41,699 nt of DNA from Holosporales bacterium (GCA_031266135.1 JAISBP010000006.1:1-41699); one strand, 5' to 3'. Positions 1-8,784 are shown, numbered from the stretch's first letter. Program-made: numbers and translations. Notes: generated from the sequence alone by a model not told the origin.

Positions 1-140
1 GATGGATCTACGGAGCCATCCTTAGACGGTAGATCCCTGATGTGCCCATAACTAGCGATGACCTTATAGTCGGTTCCTAAATACGCCCCGAGAGTCTTCG
101 CCTTCGCCGGTGACTCAACAATAACCACTCCCTTCAACAC
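1..140 (-). CDS. topA: DNA topoisomerase I, N-terminal fragment
   Basis: Reading leftward, the first codons give [13 protein letters not shown], then [18 protein letters not shown] and a KDGSVDP segment. This is the Toprim-domain start of bacterial type IA topoisomerase I, which relaxes negative supercoils; the ESPAKAK glutamate is part of the Toprim metal site. No ATG is available: an in-frame TGA lies four codons upstream, so the start must be GTG (138-140) or the adjacent TTG (135-137). The rest of the gene is beyond the left edge. It is divergent from ftsH with about 250 bp between them. The family call is secure, the exact start codon is not. Confidence 0.9.
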   Translation of the reverse strand, partial: MLKGVVIVESPAKAKTLGAYLGTDYKVIASYGHIRDLPSKDGSVDP

Positions 141-327
141 AGGTGTTCTCGATCAAAATTGAAACATACCTACATGAAGAGAAGACTACTTTATCACCCC
201 GCGCTTTGACAAATAGTTTTTATGGCGGAGGAGTCGCAGTTGAAACACTTTGCAGAGAGTTTCTTCGTTCATGCAGGTGGTTTAAACACGCGTCACGTGG
301 TAGCTCTGATGAGCTCGTACACTCTCG
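141..327. other. Divergent intergenic region topA/ftsH
   Basis: No convincing gene is seen here. An open frame reads through 143-391, but it lacks a ribosome binding site and resembles no family I know. I found no clear promoter for the leftward topA in this stretch. Confidence 0.5.
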
Positions 328-356
328 TTGTACATGTCATGACGTTATGGTACAAT
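328..356 (+). promoter_or_regulatory. Putative sigma-70 promoter of ftsH (extended -10)
   Basis: TTGTAC (328-333) and TACAAT (351-356) are separated by exactly 17 bp, and TGG directly before the -10 makes it an extended -10 (TGnTACAAT). The -35 matches the consensus at only three positions. Transcription would start about 25 bp before the ftsH GTG. Confidence 0.6.
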
Positions 357-387
357 CTGGGCAGACAATGCGAGTGATATCATATTC

Positions 388-2289
388 GTGAAGAAAAATA
401 CGAGGAATGTCCTGGTTTGGGTTGGGCTCATTGTATTCTTATGCCTCCTGACCAATCCGTTCGATACAAAACTCATGGGAAATGGGCCCAAGGAATTGCC
501 ATATTCCGCTTTCATGAGGGCCGCAGCCAATGGAGATGTTAAGGAAGTACTAATCCGTAATACCACCTCAAAACTGGTTGGTAAGTTGGTGAATGGTACA
601 ATATTTACGACGGTTGCGCCGATAGATCTCCATATGGTCGACAAGCTTTTATCGAACAATGTTGAGATCACGGTCGATACCGGAGAATCAGGATGGGGCA
701 ATTTATTCTCACAGCTTCTACAGTGGTTCCCTATTCTGTTACTCATAGGCCTCCTGATATATTCATCACGGCAGATGCAATCCGGAGGCAAGGGCGGCAT
801 CGGCGGAGGCCCACTTGGCATCGGCAAGGCCAAAACAAAGATGTTCCAATCGAAAAAGATGAATGTGACCTTCGCAGATGTGGCCGGTATCGATGAAGCA
901 AAACAAGAGCTGGAGGAAATTGTGGATTTCCTCAAATCGCCCCAGAAATTTCAGAGATTGGGTGGGAAGATTCCACGGGGGGTCCTCCTGGTCGGAGATC
1001 CAGGGAACGGTAAGACACTCTTGGCGAAGGCCATCGCCGGAGAAGCTGGGGTTCCATTTTTCAGTATCTCGGGATCCGAATTCGTGGAAGTCTTTGTTGG
1101 GGTAGGTGCGAGCCGAGTACGAGACATGTTTGAGAACGCCAAGAAGCATTCTCCATGCATCGTATTCATCGATGAAATTGACGCCGTCGGCAGGAAGCGA
1201 GACTCCGGCTTTAGAACGAGCAATGACGAACGCGAACAAACACTCAATCAACTATTGGTGGAGATGGATGGATTCGATGGGAACCAAGGTGTCATCGTTT
1301 TGGCGGCCACAAATAGGCCAGATGTGCTCGATGTTGCCCTCCTGAGGCCCGGGAGATTTGATCGTAGAATTACGGTACAGTATCCAGATATGGCCGGCCG
1401 TGAGAAGATTTTATTCGTTCACGTTAAGAATGTCCCTTTATCTCCGGATGTCAATCTCAAGACAGTGGCACGTGGGACTCCCGGATTCTCAGGGGCGGAA
1501 CTCGCGAATCTAGTTAATGAAGCGGCTCTTCTAGCAGCACGAGATAATAAGCTAGCAGTTACGATGCGAGATTTCGAGATGGCGAAGGACAAACTCATCA
1601 TGGGGACCGAGAGAAAATCGATGAGCATGACGGATGATGAGAAGAGGATGACTGCGTATCACGAGGCTGGACATGCCCTCGTAGCCCTTTTCGTTCCGCA
1701 GTGCGATCCAATCCATAAGGTGACGATCATTCCTAGAGGTGGTGCACTCGGTATGGTCGTGCGTCTTCCTGAGAAAGATAAGGTGTCCATTTCAAAGACT
1801 GAAGTCCTATCAAATATTAAGGTTGCGATGGGGGGAAGAGTTGCAGAAGAAATAGTATTCGGATCCGAGAATATTACGACGGGAGCAGCTCAGGACATAA
1901 GGCAAGCTACCGACATCGCCAAGAAGATGATAATACGATGGGGAATGAGTGGAAAACTAGGGTTTAGATCATTCTACGATTCGGATGGATATTATATGGA
2001 GGCGAGTGATCAGATATCACAACTTACGTCCGAAACTATCGATACTGAAATCAAGGAGCTCCTCGATGTATCGTACGCCGCCGTCAAAGAGATCGTCCTA
2101 AAGAATAGGGATAAACTCGAGGCCATCGCGACGAAACTCATCGAAAGGGAAACCCTCACCGGTGACGATGTGAAGAAAATATTGGCGGGAGAGGAGATAA
2201 TCGATAGTCCAAAGGACGACGTCCTAAACTCATCGGAAGCATTCGCCTTGGGAGGGCTTCCGAATATGGGCGGGAAAAGCAAGACATGA
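388..2289 (+). CDS. ftsH: ATP-dependent zinc metalloprotease FtsH
   Basis: A membrane-anchored AAA+ protease that degrades damaged membrane proteins and short-lived regulators. At 633 residues it has the family length. It has a transmembrane segment at 8-22, a periplasmic domain, and a second transmembrane segment at about 110-126. The AAA module has Walker A at 203-210, Walker B (FIDEID) and the SRH (ATNRPDVLD...RPGRFDR). The M41 zinc site is HEAGH at 425-429, with the third ligand Asp503 in TGAAQDI. Walker A reads GDPGNGKT instead of the usual GPPGTGKT, but still fits GxxxxGKT. The start is GTG, just downstream of an extended -10 promoter. The stop codon touches repeat R1. tilS, often upstream of ftsH, is absent. 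Confidence 0.97.
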   Translation: MKKNTRNVLVWVGLIVFLCLLTNPFDTKLMGNGPKELPYSAFMRAAANGDVKEVLIRNTTSKLVGKLVNGTIFTTVAPIDLHMVDKLLSNNVEITVDTGESGWGNLFSQLLQWFPILLLIGLLIYSSRQMQSGGKGGIGGGPLGIGKAKTKMFQSKKMNVTFADVAGIDEAKQELEEIVDFLKSPQKFQRLGGKIPRGVLLVGDPGNGKTLLAKAIAGEAGVPFFSISGSEFVEVFVGVGASRVRDMFENAKKHSPCIVFIDEIDAVGRKRDSGFRTSNDEREQTLNQLLVEMDGFDGNQGVIVLAATNRPDVLDVALLRPGRFDRRITVQYPDMAGREKILFVHVKNVPLSPDVNLKTVARGTPGFSGAELANLVNEAALLAARDNKLAVTMRDFEMAKDKLIMGTERKSMSMTDDEKRMTAYHEAGHALVALFVPQCDPIHKVTIIPRGGALGMVVRLPEKDKVSISKTEVLSNIKVAMGGRVAEEIVFGSENITTGAAQDIRQATDIAKKMIIRWGMSGKLGFRSFYDSDGYYMEASDQISQLTSETIDTEIKELLDVSYAAVKEIVLKNRDKLEAIATKLIERETLTGDDVKKILAGEEIIDSPKDDVLNSSEAFALGGLPNMGGKSKT

Positions 2290-2390
2290 AAAAAATTAGA
2301 CCTCTTCCGAAACCACCAGAATCAGATCTTATGGAAAGCGATACGGAACTAATTGATTGTATAATTTCCGTAGGTTATAGGATTAAAGAA
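2283..2390 (+). repeat. R1 palindromic repeat, copy A, 5' part
   Basis: This begins on the ftsH stop codon. In its open frame it reads IRPLPKPPESDLMESD, which matches IRSLPKPPESELLEEN behind nth (6914 on), NRPLSKPPEPELTKGD inside Rne, and ELLSNPTESDFMEGE at 35750 on. The 3' part of the same copy appears to lie at about 2640-2712, at the start of glmM, with repeat R2 in between. The 378-bp open frame beginning at 2286 runs through both repeats and is not a separate gene. Confidence 0.75.
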
Positions 2391-2392
2391 TT

Positions 2393-2617
2393 GATGATAT
2401 ATTTACCAGTAAATATTTCATTTTTCAATAAAATATTTTTTCTAAAAATTAACGAATTCTTAATGTTTTTATGCTATTTTCATATACACCATCCCGAACC
2501 CCCACCCACCCGGGGCTCGCCTGCCTTCCGGGCTTGTATCTTGTATTCATGCAAGATACACTTAGTGTATCATAAATTGTTTAATAAAACGTTAATAGAG
2601 CATAAATTTCATGAAGA
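2393..2617 (+). repeat. R2 interspersed repeat, copy 1
   Basis: Its core is a TTTTTATGCTAT block, a TATACACCA block, a C-rich stretch (CCCCCACCCACCCGGG), and CGCCTGCCTTC. The same order recurs in inverse orientation at 31709-31875 and, shorter, at 38336-38415. Copies 1 and 2 also share the left flank TTAACGAATTCTTAATG and the right flank TTAATAAAACGTTAATAGA. Copy 1 alone carries nested hairpins at 2536-2571. It is inserted inside an R1 copy, so it is the younger insertion here. Confidence 0.75.
2536..2571 (+). promoter_or_regulatory. Overlapping alternative hairpins upstream of glmM
   Basis: GTATCTTG (2536-2543) pairs perfectly with CAAGATAC (2552-2559). The overlapping GATACAC (2555-2561) pairs perfectly with GTGTATC (2565-2571) around a TTA loop. 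The two stems share bases and cannot form together, as in an attenuator or switch. No U-run follows, and the segment belongs to repeat R2, so a regulatory role is speculative. Confidence 0.35.
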
Positions 2618-2649
2618 TATAAATCCGGCAATATCAATGAGGTGGATGG

Positions 2650-4071
2650 ATGCATATACGTGAAGATTCGAGTACCGTATCGTCGCAGAAAACTGATATT
2701 AGGAAGGAATCTAACATATTTGGGACCGATGGCGTTCGTGGTCGTGCCAATGAAGGCTATATCACGCCAGATAAAGTCACAACATTAGCGGTCTCCGTAA
2801 TTAATTATTACAACTCTACGAGTCACGTTACAGTGAATAACAAGTTCACCGTCGTGATAGGGAAGGATACCAGGTTATCCGGATATATGCTGGAGCCCGC
2901 ATTGACGGCTGGGTTTATATCGGCCGGAGCCAACGTCATCCTTTTGGGACCAATACCAACCCATGGTGTCGCCTTCATTACGCGGTCCCTGCGGGCAGAC
3001 CTGGGAGTCGTCATTTCTGCATCTCATAACCCCTTCCAGGACAATGGGATTAAATTATTCGGACCTCAGGGATTTAAGATTTCCCCAACAGAAGAAATAA
3101 GGATAAGTAATAAATTCCACGAGATATTAAGGGCTGGCTCTCTATCGAACTACCTCGTTGATCCAGGCAGTATGGGGAAGGCCAGGAGATTGAACGACGC
3201 CGCCGGGAGGTACGTCGAAACCGTGAAGCGTTCATTCCCGAAGGATCTAAGTCTAGCGGGGATGAAGATAGTTATCGATGCGGCGAATGGAGCGGCCCAT
3301 CGGATAGCACCCCAAGTATTCTGGGAGCTGGGGGCTGATATCATCAAGATCGGCTGTGATCCCAATGGAATCAATATCAATCACGGCTGTGGAGCGATCG
3401 ATACAAATACCCTGCGGAAGACGGTCCTCAAGTCTGGGGCGGATATTGGGATATCCCTGGATGGAGATGCTGATCGCGTCATCATCGTGGACGATCTGGG
3501 CAACGTCATCGATGGAGATTATATCATCGCGGCGATAGCGACGGATTGGCTGGAGACCGGCCGATTGATCACGAATAAAGTGGTCGCAACTTACATGTCT
3601 AATCTTGGTCTCGAGGAGTATTTAGATGGCATAGGGATTGAGCTTATTCGATCTGATGTCGGTGATAAACACGTCCTAGATCAAATGCTAAAGATTGGAT
3701 GTAATTTGGGGGGAGAGAAATCGGGGCACGTAATTCCGATAGACTATGCGACGACGGGTGATGGTCTCATCTCGGCGATGCAGGTCTTGGCGTATCTCAA
3801 GCGTCGAGGATTGAGATCAAGCCAGCTGATGAATCTATATCAGGCATACCCTCAGATCCTGAAGAATATCAAGAAGCAAATCGATCCAACGGATACGAGG
3901 ATCCAATCCTTCGTGAAGGATATTGAAAATAACGTCCTAAATCAAAGGGGACGCATAATAGTACGGAAATCCGGGACCGAGAATATAACGAGAATCATGA
4001 TCGAAGCGGAAACCCGAACTGACATAGATATGGCCATCACGCAGCTTGAAGGGTTTCTTTCAGAGATATGA
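2650..4071 (+). CDS. glmM: Phosphoglucosamine mutase GlmM
   Basis: Interconverts glucosamine-6-phosphate and glucosamine-1-phosphate on the way to UDP-GlcNAc, feeding peptidoglycan and lipid A. The alpha-D-phosphohexomutase signatures are present: FGTDGVRGRANE near the start, the phosphoserine loop SASHNP with Ser125, metal loop DGDADR, substrate loop GEKSGH, and phosphate loop RKSGTEN. At 473 residues it is about 25 longer than usual. The family normally starts a few residues before FGTDGVRG, but here about 22 extra residues (MHIREDSSTVSSQKTDI...) precede it and match the 3' frame of repeat R1. The ATG at 2650 has GAGGTGG just upstream, so the extension is probably translated. Confidence 0.95.
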   Translation: MHIREDSSTVSSQKTDIRKESNIFGTDGVRGRANEGYITPDKVTTLAVSVINYYNSTSHVTVNNKFTVVIGKDTRLSGYMLEPALTAGFISAGANVILLGPIPTHGVAFITRSLRADLGVVISASHNPFQDNGIKLFGPQGFKISPTEEIRISNKFHEILRAGSLSNYLVDPGSMGKARRLNDAAGRYVETVKRSFPKDLSLAGMKIVIDAANGAAHRIAPQVFWELGADIIKIGCDPNGININHGCGAIDTNTLRKTVLKSGADIGISLDGDADRVIIVDDLGNVIDGDYIIAAIATDWLETGRLITNKVVATYMSNLGLEEYLDGIGIELIRSDVGDKHVLDQMLKIGCNLGGEKSGHVIPIDYATTGDGLISAMQVLAYLKRRGLRSSQLMNLYQAYPQILKNIKKQIDPTDTRIQSFVKDIENNVLNQRGRIIVRKSGTENITRIMIEAETRTDIDMAITQLEGFLSEI

Positions 4072-4124
4072 GCATACGGGGAGAAACAGATAGGCCCTTC
4101 GGCTCCTTTGCGGTGAACGTCAAC

Positions 4125-5059
4125 CTATTTAGGGGTACCGGTAACCATGCTATTTCCGGCTTTGAGTCCCCGGTCTAGTCCTATAATTGTGACTGCGGCA
4201 TCGATTCGTTTTACGACTTCCGCAGTTTGTGCTCGGTCAGTTATAACTATCAGTTTTGGAGTTTCTGGATTTCCTGCAATAAATTCCATGATGGGCTGAC
4301 AGGGACCATAATTCTCAGGAATTTTGCCCGAGTCATTTAGTGTCATTATCAGCGTTGGAATTGCGTGCTTGGATCCTAGGTTGTTGGCGAATCTACGTAT
4401 TAGATCGTAAAATTCCGACGCTTTTGGAATCCGACCCTCTCGGCATAAAAAAATGAGACGGTCACCCAGAGACCCATTGCGAGCAAAGTTTGCGATGTTG
4501 AGCAAAGCAATTCTGCCACGGGACTCCGGAAGGGCTAAAGGCCTATCGGGACTGGGAGAGACTCTGATCCACAAAAAGCATTTCACAGGGACCCCCAGGG
4601 AGTTGGACAATGTTGAAACCCAGACTGGAACCTTAGATAAAAATTCTGGGGAAGGCCTACCGACGTGAATGATGCATAAACGGTTAGTATGGGAGCAGCA
4701 AGGATTTATTTCAAATAATTCCCCCGCTAAAACACCTTCTTGGAAAGTTGGTTCCCCGAATCCTCCAAACATGAAGCGGCGGTCGTCCAACGCAAGATTC
4801 AAGGCATAAAACATCCGTGACAGTCTTAATACTATTGGTCCCGGGTCGACAGGATTTTGCAGTGGAAAGCAAAAGAATCCCCGATGGACTAGGTGATCGT
4901 TACATATGAAGTCTTCCAGATGTTGCCAAACCTCGATATTCCCGGCCGCCCTTCTCACAGAGTCGGGGAATGCCCCCCCGTTGCCACGCTCGCATATGAT
5001 ACCTGGACCGCCATCTGGCTCACCATGAGTATAGATGCGTATTTCATAAACTTATTCAT
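4125..5059 (-). pseudogene. Secreted hypothetical protein split by a frameshift at a C7 tract
   Basis: The body (GTG at 4958 down to TAG at 4125, 277 aa) matches no family I recognise. Upstream there is a better start: ATG at 5057-5059, with AGGAG at the right distance, encoding a clear signal peptide (MNKFMKYASILMVSQMAVQ then VSYASVATGG). That frame ends in TGA just after a run of seven C (G on the coding strand) at 4973-4979. One extra base in the run would join the signal peptide to the body as a 311-aa secreted protein. The gene could be phase-variable, a recent pseudogene, or carry a homopolymer sequencing error. It has its own promoter at 5107-5136. Confidence 0.65.
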
Positions 5060-5106
5060 CTGTGCTTCTCCTAATTTGTTTAAATCTCGAAGTGTAAGTT
5101 TGCGCC

Positions 5107-5136
5107 AGTATAGAGCGAATATTGCGGTTACGTCAA
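5107..5136 (-). promoter_or_regulatory. Putative sigma-70 promoter of the C7-tract gene
   Basis: On the minus strand, TTGACG (5131-5136) and TATACT (5107-5112) are spaced 18 bp apart, about 45 bp upstream of the ATG at 5059. Both hexamers are close to consensus, which supports the upstream start and its signal peptide. Confidence 0.6.
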
Positions 5137-5420
5137 GAGACGTGTTGGATTTATTTTAGTTTTTCAAACCGTCAGATGCAGTGAGCCTACTCAAACATTA
5201 GATCTCTAATATATTCCGCCATAGTAATATCTGATGCAGGTTAGGAATAACCTCGTTTAAAGTGATAAGATAGCGATCGGTGTATTATCACTGAAGTTGC
5301 AACTTAATCGTTGGATCTCGTAAGTAATACTTGATTACGAAGTCAGAAATTATAATTTCCAAACGATAATCGAATAGTTAATGGAGTACTTTGATACTCG
5401 TATATTAGGAAGATATAGTT
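5137..5420. other. AT-rich intergenic stretch with dyads, left flank of the IS relic
   Basis: No gene is seen. It holds a perfect 14-bp palindrome GAAATTATAATTTC (5346-5359), and smaller hairpins GGTTA/TAACC and TCGTAA/TTACGA. They may be subterminal structures of the IS relic that follows, but no repeat partner was found on its other side. Confidence 0.4.
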
Positions 5421-6029
5421 ATGAATGTCGCAGGGATAGATGTAGGAAAGAAGAATCTAGGTATAAGTTGGATGAGCTAACCAATAGAAGATGTCAAATA
5501 GTTAAAAGTATAATGGAAGAAAAGAGCAGGTTAGAGAAAGAACCATCTGATGATATCGCTGAGAGCATAAGAAAACACATGCGATATCTAGATGAAGAAC
5601 AGGAGGATATAGAAGCAAGAATATCTGAGGTTGTTGGTAATAATGCTTCAATAGAGGATAAGATATTACGGTCTGGAAAAGGGTATAGGGACGTAGACTA
5701 GTGCAATACTCATAGGGCAATTACCGGAGCTGGAGAGATTGGATAGGCAGATAGCGAAGATGGTGGATCTGGCCCCCATGAACCATGACAGTGGAATACA
5801 TAAGGGTAACAGATCGATAAGGGGGAGGTAGAGATAAGGTAAGACAAGCCTTATACATGGCGGCTATTAGTGTCCTCAGAAGTAATCCTAAAGTAAAGGA
5901 GTTTTATAAGAGGTTAAAAGGAAGAGGGGGAAACCGAGTAAGGTTGCAATAGTAGCAGTGATGAGGAAATTACTGGTTATATTAAATGCTAAGATGAGGA
6001 TGCATTATGATGATAAAGATGTATATTAA
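5421..6029 (+). pseudogene. IS110-family transposase relic
   Basis: The start MNVAGIDVGKKNLG (5421 on) is the typical IS110-type N-terminus with its RuvC-like aspartate. It is followed after a frameshift by a helical segment (LDELTNRRCQIVKSIMEEK, then HMRYLDEEQEDIEARISE). Further frame changes give IGQLPELERLDRQIAKMVDL, APMNHDSG and ALYMAAISVLRSNPKVKEF, then KVAIVAVMRKLLVILNAKMR, matching the Transposase_20 region. A stop is at 6027-6029. About 100 residues between the first motif and the helical segment are missing, and there are several frameshifts, so it is inactive. Confidence 0.85.
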
Positions 6030-6243
6030 CTGTGGTAGTGAGCGGAGATATGTGTGTAACTCCGAAGGAGTTATGCATATATTCCGCTAGGTGAAAATAT
6101 AGTTAGTTGACTTGTGTAAGGACAATGGCATTGGCGACAGCGTCATTTCCCGAAACAGATGGAATATTGCTCGTCTTGTAGAATATACTCATAAATGCCA
6201 AAACTATATTAAGGCTGAGAGGGTTAAGACGTGAGCACAATAG
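6030..6243. other. Right flank of the IS relic
   Basis: No gene is seen. A small hairpin, AACTCC-GAA-GGAGTT, lies near 6058-6073. The last bases, running into the nth start, resemble the 3' end of repeat R1. Confidence 0.4.
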
Positions 6244-6903
6244 ATGATAAACAAAGAAGCTGATTGTGGAGAGTTAGGGGAAAGGGCTATAGAGATATTC
6301 GAGCTTCTTCGGAAAGCCAATCCCCATCCCAAAAGCGAGCTCGTGTCCGATGGAGAGTTTCAGTTCTGCGTATCTGTGATCCTATCGGCACAAACAACGG
6401 ACAAGGCCGTCAATAAGGCCACGGCTAAACTATTCGAAGTCGCCGATACACCGGGAAAGATGCTGGCCCTCGGTCTGGATGGTCTAAAGGAGTATATTAA
6501 GAGTATCGGATTATATAATAATAAGGCAAAGCATATTATCGCTCTATCAGAAGCATTAATGAAGGGATATAGTTCAAAGATCCCAATGGATAGAGAGGTT
6601 CTAGAAAAGCTCCCAGGGATAGGTCGTAAGTCAGCCAACGTCATACTGAATGCTTTGTGGGGGATGGAGTATATCGCTGTCGATACCCATGTCCTTAGAG
6701 TCTCAAAGCGCCTTGGGCTTACTCAGGCAACGACTCCCCTTGCTGTCGAGAGAGATTTGATGGAACTCGTTCCGCAGGAATACATAAGATACGCAAGTGA
6801 TTGGCTCGTTCTCCATGGCCGATATACATGTCTCGCACGTAACCCAAAATGCGTAGAGTGCATATTGAGTGGCCTGTGCTGGTACACTAGACACTTTGAA
6901 TAA
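6244..6903 (+). CDS. nth: Endonuclease III (DNA glycosylase/AP lyase)
   Basis: Base-excision repair enzyme removing oxidised pyrimidines. The helix-hairpin-helix LPGIGRKSANV carries catalytic Lys129, and VDTH carries Asp147, with the same 18-residue spacing as Lys120/Asp138 in E. coli. The four cysteines of the [4Fe-4S] cluster are C196-X6-C203-X2-C206-X5-C212. At 219 aa the length is normal. The first 15 residues (MINKEADCGELGERA) have no counterpart in E. coli Nth and resemble the 3' frame of repeat R1 (ETDYGELGKR), so the N-terminus may be repeat-derived. The upstream region is an IS relic, and R1 copy B follows directly after the stop. Confidence 0.95.
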   Translation: MINKEADCGELGERAIEIFELLRKANPHPKSELVSDGEFQFCVSVILSAQTTDKAVNKATAKLFEVADTPGKMLALGLDGLKEYIKSIGLYNNKAKHIIALSEALMKGYSSKIPMDREVLEKLPGIGRKSANVILNALWGMEYIAVDTHVLRVSKRLGLTQATTPLAVERDLMELVPQEYIRYASDWLVLHGRYTCLARNPKCVECILSGLCWYTRHFE

Positions 6904-7095
6904 AAAAATAAAAATGATTAGATCTCTTCCGAAACCTCCAGAATCAGAATTATTGGAAGAAAATATGGTGCTCAGACCTGCCGTGTACTTTGGTGTACAC
7001 CAAGGAGATGAATACCATGAAGATGAATATAGGTATTCGAGTACAGTATTGACGTCCTAAGAAACTGATTATGGGGAGTTAGGGAAGAGATTTAT
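6904..7095 (+). repeat. R1 palindromic repeat, copy B (most complete)
   Basis: It starts at the base after the nth stop. Its frame, offset by one from nth, reads IRSLPKPPESELLEEN, then VYFGVHQGDEYHEDEYR and YSSTVLTS, a TAA, then ETDYGELGKRFI. A perfect 14-bp palindrome TTGGTGTACACCAA lies at 6990-7003. The HQGDE part recurs in copy D, the SSTV...TD part in the GlmM N-terminus, and the GELG part at the Nth N-terminus, so this copy best shows the whole element. Confidence 0.75.
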
Positions 7096-7175
7096 TGTAT
7101 CTGCGAAATAATTCTCTCACTCTCTTCCAGTATGTTTACCATGTGTGGATTATGGAGATAAATCAGATAGACCTA

Positions 7176-8414
7176 TTAATTGGCCATCTGTTTCTTACGT
7201 ATTCTATTGTTCATAACTGTGATCAGTATCACCGTCGGAATTGTTGTTATATAAAGCCAGAGGACACATCCGATATTCGAATTAAATGTGGATGAAAATA
7301 GTAGCATCATGAATGGCGTGGCTCCACCTATGATAGATCCAATGGAATCAGACAATGAGAATCCTGTATACCGGCAATGTACTGGAAGCAGGCTCAGAAC
7401 ATAAGCCGCAGAACAGCTCGCAACAGTGGCGCTTAGAAACGTCACGATGATCATGTAGGAGTATATTTTGAAGAGAGTTAGTTCTCCGGAAATTAACATA
7501 CACACCGGGTAGGATGCAGCTATTAATATCAATGATCCTATCTGCATCTGTTTCACCATTCCAATCTTATCGGCTATCTTGCCACATATAGATAAAGCAA
7601 TCGAAATCCACAACAGATCGAATATGCTGAAAATCATACTCTGAGACACAGAGTATCCTGCTTGTTGAAACAGCCTATTACCAAATATCATCGATGAATA
7701 CGCAAATGCCATATACATAGCGCATACAGCGATTCCAACGGCTGTTTCTAATTTATAATTTCGAAGAAGTTCTCTTACTGGTGATTTAAGAATTTTATGC
7801 TGATTTAGTATCTCTATGTATTCATCCGTTTCAGAAATCTTCATTCTGAAAAAAAAGACTACGAGGGATAGTATAGCACCAATCGTAATTGGGATTCTCC
7901 ACGACCAGCTGGATGCTTCTCCTTGAGTAGCGCACCAGCATACTAGAGCAGCGACACATCCACCATAACATCCAATCGATATGACATTCGCTGTCGAACT
8001 CGCCTTCTTATTTCCAGTTTCGTAGTTGTGAACCAATACCCCGGCGTATTCCGTTCCCTTAAAAAAACCCTGTATCATCCTGAGGATGATGAGGCTAATT
8101 GGAGCTGTTATTCCGATCGTGTTATACGTCGGGAGGACTCCGATCGTAAATGCTGGTATTCCGATGCCCAGGATACTAGCAAGTAATGCTTTTTTCCTCC
8201 CGAGTTTATCTCCCATACGGCCAAATGCAATTGCTCCAACGGGGCCAGCTATAAATAATGCACTATACGCCGCATACGATGATAATAACTGAACTATAGG
8301 ATCATCGTTTATTCCAAAAAAAAGTGGGGCCATCACTACTGCTAAAAACCCATGAATTACGTTATCGAAACTAATAACAAAGTGGCCGCCAATGATTGTT
8401 TTATTGTACTCCAC
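7176..8414 (-). CDS. MFS transporter, metabolite:H+ symporter (ProP-like) type
   Basis: An inner-membrane secondary transporter of 412 aa with about twelve hydrophobic segments. The major-facilitator loop between helices 2 and 3 is GRMGDKLGRKK (65-75). A second, weaker copy in the other half reads GKIADKIGMVK. The GTEYAGVLVHNYE segment after helix 4 resembles the ProP/KgtP-like metabolite:H+ symporter subfamily. The substrate cannot be inferred; osmolytes or dicarboxylates are typical of relatives. The start is GTG, with an in-frame stop four codons upstream and only a weak ribosome binding site. It is a single gene, convergent with nth and its R1 copy. Confidence 0.85.
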   Translation of the reverse strand: MEYNKTIIGGHFVISFDNVIHGFLAVVMAPLFFGINDDPIVQLLSSYAAYSALFIAGPVGAIAFGRMGDKLGRKKALLASILGIGIPAFTIGVLPTYNTIGITAPISLIILRMIQGFFKGTEYAGVLVHNYETGNKKASSTANVISIGCYGGCVAALVCWCATQGEASSWSWRIPITIGAILSLVVFFFRMKISETDEYIEILNQHKILKSPVRELLRNYKLETAVGIAVCAMYMAFAYSSMIFGNRLFQQAGYSVSQSMIFSIFDLLWISIALSICGKIADKIGMVKQMQIGSLILIAASYPVCMLISGELTLFKIYSYMIIVTFLSATVASCSAAYVLSLLPVHCRYTGFSLSDSIGSIIGGATPFMMLLFSSTFNSNIGCVLWLYITTIPTVILITVMNNRIRKKQMAN

Positions 8415-8784
8415 GCTATTCGCTCAACTTAACCTACATTTTTCAAGCTAAGTATATACTTTTTGCAACTAAAGTCAATCTAAATGAACCGAAAATTATA
8501 GCAAAAGTAATATCATAATAAGATTTTATCATATTGTAATTTTTTATAATTTTATTGAAGTCTATGAGTAAATTTCGAATTTATAACTATAACGTGATCC
8601 CAATCATACGGTATCGCCTACAAATAAAGTAAAAGTAAACAGCCCACAGTCTTCGGCAAGAGCAGCTCAAACTCACGTTAAGAAAAGAATTTTTTTAAGA
8701 TCCAAAGAGACAGTTCCAATCCATATCGCAAGACGTTTCTGAATCTTGAAAAGAATCGGACATCTATGCTACTACTAATCTAGT
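8415..8784. other. Intergenic stretch before tRNA-Gln, no gene seen
   Basis: AT-rich near the transporter start, more balanced towards the tRNA. I see no coding frame, repeat or clear RNA gene. It should contain the leftward transporter promoter and the rightward tRNA promoter, but neither can be placed with confidence. Confidence 0.5.

Noticed and set aside
143-391. 82-residue open frame between topA and ftsH
   Set aside because: No ribosome binding site, cysteine- and arginine-rich random-looking composition, and it runs across the ftsH promoter.
345-935. 196-residue frame antisense to ftsH
   Set aside because: A shadow of the ftsH frame on the opposite strand, without its own signals.
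2393-2649. Riboswitch or glmS-type ribozyme upstream of glmM
   Set aside because: No conserved core of these RNAs is recognisable, and the structured part belongs to a dispersed repeat.
2286-2663. 125-residue open frame after ftsH
   Set aside because: It traverses repeats R1 and R2. Its first residues belong to the R1 frame, and the rest has no protein character.
4893-5159. 88-residue rightward frame
   Set aside because: Antisense to the signal peptide and promoter of the C7-tract gene, which has the better start, ribosome binding site and promoter.
5381-5701. 106-residue frame as an independent gene
   Set aside because: Its residues correspond to the helical middle of an IS110 transposase, and the true N-terminal motif lies in another frame at 5421, so it is part of a relic.
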